A stretch of 64,000 bases of DNA from Pseudoduganella namucuonensis (lineage in GTDB: Bacteria; Pseudomonadota; Gammaproteobacteria; Burkholderiales; Burkholderiaceae_D): assembly GCF_900116645.1 (NCBI RefSeq), contig NZ_FPBO01000033.1, positions 1 to 64,000 of the forward strand, written 5' to 3'. Each line of letters begins with the position of its first letter. Position 1 is the first letter of the stretch. Position numbers and translations under genes: made by a program. The notes beneath the pieces were generated by a model. That model saw only the letters and a list, made by a program, of their open reading frames with translations, was not told the DNA's origin and did not search any database. Shown here one piece after another: positions 60,085 through 64,000 of this stretch.

Positions 60085-62337
60085 ATGGCCACACTACGAC
60101 GCTTGATCGCCTGCCTGGGCGGCACCATCCTTCTGCACAACGCCCATGGCGCGGCCAGCGCCCCGCCCGACCGTATCGCCATGCCGCAGGCGCGCTTCGC
60201 CACCGGCGACGATCCGCGCCGCGCCCAACCGGATTTCGACGACAGCGGCTGGGCCACCGTCGACACGTCGCGCAACTACGAGAAACAGGGATTCGACGGC
60301 CACGACGGCTATTCGTGGTACCGCATCCACGTGACCATCCCCTCTTCGCTCAAGGCCGGCAGCGACTGGCCCCAACGGCTGCGGGTCTACCTCTCCGCCA
60401 TCGACGACGCGGACGAGGCCTGGCTGAACGGCGTGCCGATCGGCAAGACCGGCCGCATGCCGGAAGACCCCGGCGGCTTCGACGGCCGCTGGCAGGCCGT
60501 GCGCGACTACCAGGCCGACCTTTCGAAAGTACCGGTCCACTGGGACCGGGACAATGTGATCGCCATCCGCGTCTATGACGGCGTGGGCGGCGGTGGCTTC
60601 CACCGGGACGTGCCCTCGATCAGCATGCCCAACCGCGCGGACGGCCTGCGCTTCGGCCCGGAACGCGCGCGTTTCGATTTCCGGCCGGACGGCAAAGTGG
60701 CCGTCTCGCTGGATGTGGCGAACGACATCCCCACCCGGCAACGCGGCCAGCTGGTGATGGAAGTGTTCGACCCGCGCAGCGGCAAGACGCTGCAGCGCCA
60801 GGCCGGCGCCCTCGCGCTCGCCGCCGGCCAATCGCGCACGCTGCGCTGGACGGTGCCGACCGGGCCCGGCGTGGAGGCGCGCCTGCGCTTCGTGGACGCG
60901 CTGTCCGGCCGCGGCATCGCCTCCCGGCTGCCGCTGCCCTACCTGCTGACGCCGGCGGACGGCGCCGCGCCCGCCATCCACGGCGCCGGCGTGCTGGGCG
61001 CGCGGCCCGGCACGCCGCTGGCCCACCGTGTTCCCGCCACCGGCAAGGCGCCGCTGCGCTTCTCGGCCGCCAACCTGCCCGCCGGATTGACGCTCGACGC
61101 CGCCACCGGCGTCATCTCGGGCACCGTGCCCGCCGCGGGCAGCTATCCCGTCACGCTGCGGGTGGAAAACGCCGCGGGCGCGGCCAGCCGGGTCTGGACC
61201 GTGGAGGCGGGGGACAAGCTGGCGCTGACGCCGCCCATGGGCTGGAACAGCTGGAACGCCTTCGGCGTGAACGTGAGCGACGCGCAGGTGCGCGCGACCG
61301 CGCGCATCCTGGTCGAGTCGGGGCTGGCCGCCAAGGGCTGGTCTTCCGTGAACATCGACGATGGCTGGCAAGCCGCCGCCCGCGCCAACGATGGCGAGCT
61401 GGCGGGCAACGAACGCTTCCCGGACATGGCGGCGCTGGGCGGCTACCTGCACGGCCTGGGCCTGCGCTTCGGCATTTACTCGTCGCCGGGGCCGGCCACC
61501 TGCGGCAAGTACCTGGGCGCCTACCGGCACGAGGCGCAGGACGCCGCCACCTACGCCCGCTGGGGCGTGGACTTCCTGAAATACGATTTGTGCAGCTACC
61601 ACGACATGATCGCCAAGACGCCCACCCGCGCGGCGCACATGCTGCCCTACCAGATCATGGGCGAGGCGCTCAAGGCGCAGCCCCGCGGCATCGTCTACAG
61701 CCTGTGCCAGTACGGCGAGCAGCAGGTGTGGGAATGGGGGGCGGACGTGGGCGGCCAGGCCTGGCGCATGACGGGCGACATCCTGGATACCTGGGCCAGC
61801 GTGCTGGAAACGGGCTTCAGCGCGGCGCCCTACACCCAGTATGTGGCGCCGGGACGGTGGAACGACCCGGACATGCTGGTGGTTGGGCACGTGGGCTGGG
61901 GCGATCCCAAGCCGTCCCGGCTCACGCCCGACGAGCAGTACAGCCACATCAGCCTGTGGAGCATGCTGGCGGCGCCACTGTTGCTGGGCAATGATTTGAC
62001 CAAGCTCGACGCCTTCACCTTGAACCTGCTGACCAACGCGGAAGTGCTGGCGATCAACCAGGACACGCTGGGCCGCGCCGCGAGCCGGGTGCGGGACGCG
62101 GATGACTGGCAGATCTGGGTGAAACCGCTGGCCGACGGCGGCAAGGCGATCGGCATCTTCAATATGGGCGACAGGTTCCGCCGCCTGCGCGTCGATCCCG
62201 CCCTGTATGCCAAGGGGCAATCCGGCCTGCCCTACCAAGCGCGCGACGCCTGGCGGCAGCGCGCGCTGCCGGGCGCCGGCGGCGCCATCGACGTCGAACT
62301 GCCGGCCCACGGCGTCATGCTGCTGACCGTGCGGTAG
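60085..62337 (+). CDS. Secreted alpha-galactosidase, GH27, with N-terminal accessory domains
   Basis: The 750-residue protein has a signal peptide (to about 26), an N-terminal galactose-binding-like beta domain (about 35-210, with RVYLSAIDDADEAWLNGVPIGKTGR), a bacterial Ig-like domain (about 300-375, with PAGLTLDAATGVISGTVPAAG) and a GH27 catalytic domain. The latter begins LTPPMGWNSWNAFG and has NIDDGWQ, nucleophile Asp501 in KYDLCSYHD and acid/base candidate Asp565 in RMTGDILDTW. The C-terminal domain closes with a beta-sandwich. It releases terminal alpha-galactose from oligo- or polysaccharides. Two LacI operators upstream suggest induction by galactosides. The N-terminal modules are unusual additions to GH27 and may bind polysaccharide. 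Confidence 0.9.
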   Translation: MATLRRLIACLGGTILLHNAHGAASAPPDRIAMPQARFATGDDPRRAQPDFDDSGWATVDTSRNYEKQGFDGHDGYSWYRIHVTIPSSLKAGSDWPQRLRVYLSAIDDADEAWLNGVPIGKTGRMPEDPGGFDGRWQAVRDYQADLSKVPVHWDRDNVIAIRVYDGVGGGGFHRDVPSISMPNRADGLRFGPERARFDFRPDGKVAVSLDVANDIPTRQRGQLVMEVFDPRSGKTLQRQAGALALAAGQSRTLRWTVPTGPGVEARLRFVDALSGRGIASRLPLPYLLTPADGAAPAIHGAGVLGARPGTPLAHRVPATGKAPLRFSAANLPAGLTLDAATGVISGTVPAAGSYPVTLRVENAAGAASRVWTVEAGDKLALTPPMGWNSWNAFGVNVSDAQVRATARILVESGLAAKGWSSVNIDDGWQAAARANDGELAGNERFPDMAALGGYLHGLGLRFGIYSSPGPATCGKYLGAYRHEAQDAATYARWGVDFLKYDLCSYHDMIAKTPTRAAHMLPYQIMGEALKAQPRGIVYSLCQYGEQQVWEWGADVGGQAWRMTGDILDTWASVLETGFSAAPYTQYVAPGRWNDPDMLVVGHVGWGDPKPSRLTPDEQYSHISLWSMLAAPLLLGNDLTKLDAFTLNLLTNAEVLAINQDTLGRAASRVRDADDWQIWVKPLADGGKAIGIFNMGDRFRRLRVDPALYAKGQSGLPYQARDAWRQRALPGAGGAIDVELPAHGVMLLTVR

Positions 62338-62358
62338 TCACGCGACGGGGGCCGGCCC

Positions 62359-62375
62359 GGCGGGCGACGCCCGCC
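62359..62375 (+). terminator. GC hairpin downstream of the alpha-galactosidase
   Basis: GGCGGGC (62359-62365) pairs perfectly with GCCCGCC (62369-62375) around GAC, 22 bp after the stop. No T-run follows, so termination would be weak or Rho-assisted. The rest of the gap to the next gene contains ATTTTTGTGG and a GCTAAAAT -10-like box near 62520. Confidence 0.4.
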
Positions 62376-62625
62376 TGGCCGAGCGCCCGCCCCTGCACCA
62401 AATCGGGTCGCACCGTGGATTTTTGTGGCGTGGAAGATAGTCAATCGCACCACATCGGTGCAGCGATGCCATTTCGGCTGGTGCGGCGGCATTTCACATA
62501 TCGATATGGGCGCCCTATCTGCTAAAATCTCGCTGCCCAAGCCAAAAGCCATGCGAACCGGCGCCGTGACCGGGAATACGCCACGTCGCGTGGGCAGTCT
62601 ACTATGCACATCCTAGGGAATGACC

Positions 62626-64000
62626 ATGACCACCCAGAATTCAAAAATCATCTACACGCTGACTGACGAAGCCCCCCTGCTGGCGACGTATTCACTGCTG
62701 CCCATCATCAAGAAATTCACGGCGCCGGCCGGCGTCGACGTCGTCGCCAGCGACATTTCGGTCGCCGCGCGCGTGCTGGCCGAGTTCCCCGAATACCTGA
62801 CGGACGCGCAGAAAGTGCCGAACACGCTGGCCGAGCTGGGCGCGCTGACGCAGAACCCCGAAACCAACATCATCAAGCTGCCGAACATCAGCGCGTCGGT
62901 GTCGCAGCTGATCGCCTGCTTGCGCGAACTGCAGTCGCGCGGCTACGCCCTGCCCGACTATCCGGAAGACGCGAAGACCGACGAGGACAAGGCCCTGAAG
63001 GCCCGCTACGGCAAGTGCATCGGCAGCGCCGTCAACCCGGTCCTGCGCGAAGGCAACTCCGACCGCCGCGCGCCGAAGGCGGTGAAGGAATACGCCCGCA
63101 AGAACCCGCATTCGATGGGCGAGTGGAGCCAGGCCTCCCGCACCCACGTGTCGCACATGCACCACGGCGACTTCTACCATGGCGAGAAGTCGATGACGCT
63201 GGAAAGCGCGCGCGAAGTCAAGATGGAACTGATCACCGCCTCCGGCAAGACCATCGTGCTGAAGCCGAAGGTCGCGCTGCAGGCCGGCGAGATCATCGAC
63301 AGCATGTTCATGAGCAAGAAGGCCCTGCTCGAATTCTACGAGCGCGAACTGGAAGACGCGCGCAAGACCGGCGTGATGTTCTCGCTGCACGTGAAGGCCA
63401 CCATGATGAAGGTGTCCCACCCTATCGTGTTCGGCCACTGCGTGCGCATCTTCTACAAGGAGGCGTTCGCCAAGCACGCCGCGCTGTTCGATGAGCTGGG
63501 CGTGAACGTGAACAACGGCATGTCCAACCTGTACGACAAGATCGAGAAGCTGCCGGCCTCGCTGAAAGAGGAAGTGCTGAAGGACCTGCACGCCTGCCAC
63601 GCCAATCGTCCCGAACTGGCGATGGTCGACTCGGCCAAGGGCATCACCAACTTCCACTCGCCGAACGACATCATCGTCGACGCGTCGATGCCGGCCATGA
63701 TCCGCATCGGCGGCAAGATGTGGGGCGCCGACGGCCGTCCGAAGGACGTCAAGGCCGTGATGCCGGAGTCCACCTTCGCCCGCATCTACCAGGAGATGAT
63801 CGGCTTCTGCAAATGGCACGGCAACTTCGACCCGAAAACCATGGGCACCGTGCCGAACGTGGGCCTGATGGCGCAGCAGGCCGAGGAATACGGCTCGCAC
63901 GACAAGACCTTCGAGGTGCCGGAGGCCGGCGTGGCCAACATCACCGACCTGGCCACCGGCGAAGTGCTGCTGACCCAGACCGTTGAAGAGGGCGACATCT
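62626..64000 (+). CDS. icd: Monomeric NADP-dependent isocitrate dehydrogenase (partial, 5' part)
   Basis: This frame runs off the window at 458 complete codons; the family is ~740 residues. The start is ATG 62626, with AGGGA six bases upstream; ATG 62620 is in frame but too close. The N-terminus MTTQNSKIIYTLTDEAPLLATYSLLPI and the blocks KLPNISASVSQLIACLRELQSRGY, YGKCIGSAVNPVLREGNSDRRAP, TTNFHSP-like NFHSPNDIIVDASMPAMIR and GGKMWGADGRPKDVKAVMPESTFA are those of monomeric Idh2-type enzymes, which are distinct from dimeric Icd. It converts isocitrate to 2-oxoglutarate with NADP and makes NADPH in the cytosol. Confidence 0.95.
   Translation, partial: MTTQNSKIIYTLTDEAPLLATYSLLPIIKKFTAPAGVDVVASDISVAARVLAEFPEYLTDAQKVPNTLAELGALTQNPETNIIKLPNISASVSQLIACLRELQSRGYALPDYPEDAKTDEDKALKARYGKCIGSAVNPVLREGNSDRRAPKAVKEYARKNPHSMGEWSQASRTHVSHMHHGDFYHGEKSMTLESAREVKMELITASGKTIVLKPKVALQAGEIIDSMFMSKKALLEFYERELEDARKTGVMFSLHVKATMMKVSHPIVFGHCVRIFYKEAFAKHAALFDELGVNVNNGMSNLYDKIEKLPASLKEEVLKDLHACHANRPELAMVDSAKGITNFHSPNDIIVDASMPAMIRIGGKMWGADGRPKDVKAVMPESTFARIYQEMIGFCKWHGNFDPKTMGTVPNVGLMAQQAEEYGSHDKTFEVPEAGVANITDLATGEVLLTQTVEEGDI

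Overview
The window is GC-rich and densely coded. It looks like a free-living, plant- or soil-associated betaproteobacterium, most likely Oxalobacteraceae (Massilia/Duganella-like). This is inferred from the Burkholderiales-type porin, the Aer-like receptor, the monomeric NADP-isocitrate dehydrogenase, the DUF3649/PepSY/DUF3325 iron cassette, and the many TonB-dependent receptors and secreted polysaccharide hydrolases. No tRNA, rRNA, CRISPR array or intact mobile element was seen; only the tail of an IS1380-type transposase is present at the left edge.

Layout. (1) 0.36-10.3 kb, all on the minus strand, is a pectin-type glycan locus: PL10 pectate lyase, DUF5060/DUF4038 hydrolase, six-hairpin hydrolase, TonB-dependent receptor and a Tat-exported Gfo/Idh/MocA oxidoreductase. 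The receptor and the oxidoreductase each carry three 11-bp TGG-N5-CCA operators about 21 bp apart, as expected for a FadR-type GntR regulator that is not in the window. (2) 10.4-15.3 kb has a standalone cache protein, a Fur-box-controlled inner-membrane iron cassette and an Aer-like chemoreceptor. (3) 15.4-29.5 kb has a tripartite RND pump (adaptor, permease, TolC), two paralogous TetR regulators, and a five-gene operon (extradiol-dioxygenase-like VOC protein, FAH hydrolase, MDR oxidoreductase, acyl-CoA synthetase, MhpA-like FAD monooxygenase), probably for a hydrophobic hydroxy-aromatic compound. (4) 29.5-35.2 kb has a hybrid kinase/HD-GYP pair divergent from a long AI-2E-family permease. One core motif, GTCATTATGAC, mostly within TGACA-N5-GTCATTATGAC, precedes the pump, the catabolic operon, TetR2 and the permease, and suggests one regulon.

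(5) 35.3-46.2 kb is an acidic amino acid module: gltIJKL with a porin, a DctB/DctD-like (possibly AauS/AauR-like) sigma54 two-component system, a second GltI paralogue and a chemoreceptor. A truncated LysR fragment lies in its middle. (6) 46.3-52.1 kb has an APC permease and a Fur-controlled TonB receptor, then msrA and a GH43-like lipoprotein. (7) 52.4-57.2 kb has a NarX/NarL-type two-component system, a small cupin and a NosR-like polyferredoxin with no other nos gene near it. (8) 57.3-62.3 kb has a TonB receptor divergent from a GH27 alpha-galactosidase, with two perfect LacI-type operators between them. (9) The right edge holds the 5' part of the monomeric isocitrate dehydrogenase gene.

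Throughout, domain names and family functions rest on recognising conserved motifs by eye; no database search was possible. Substrates are inferences.
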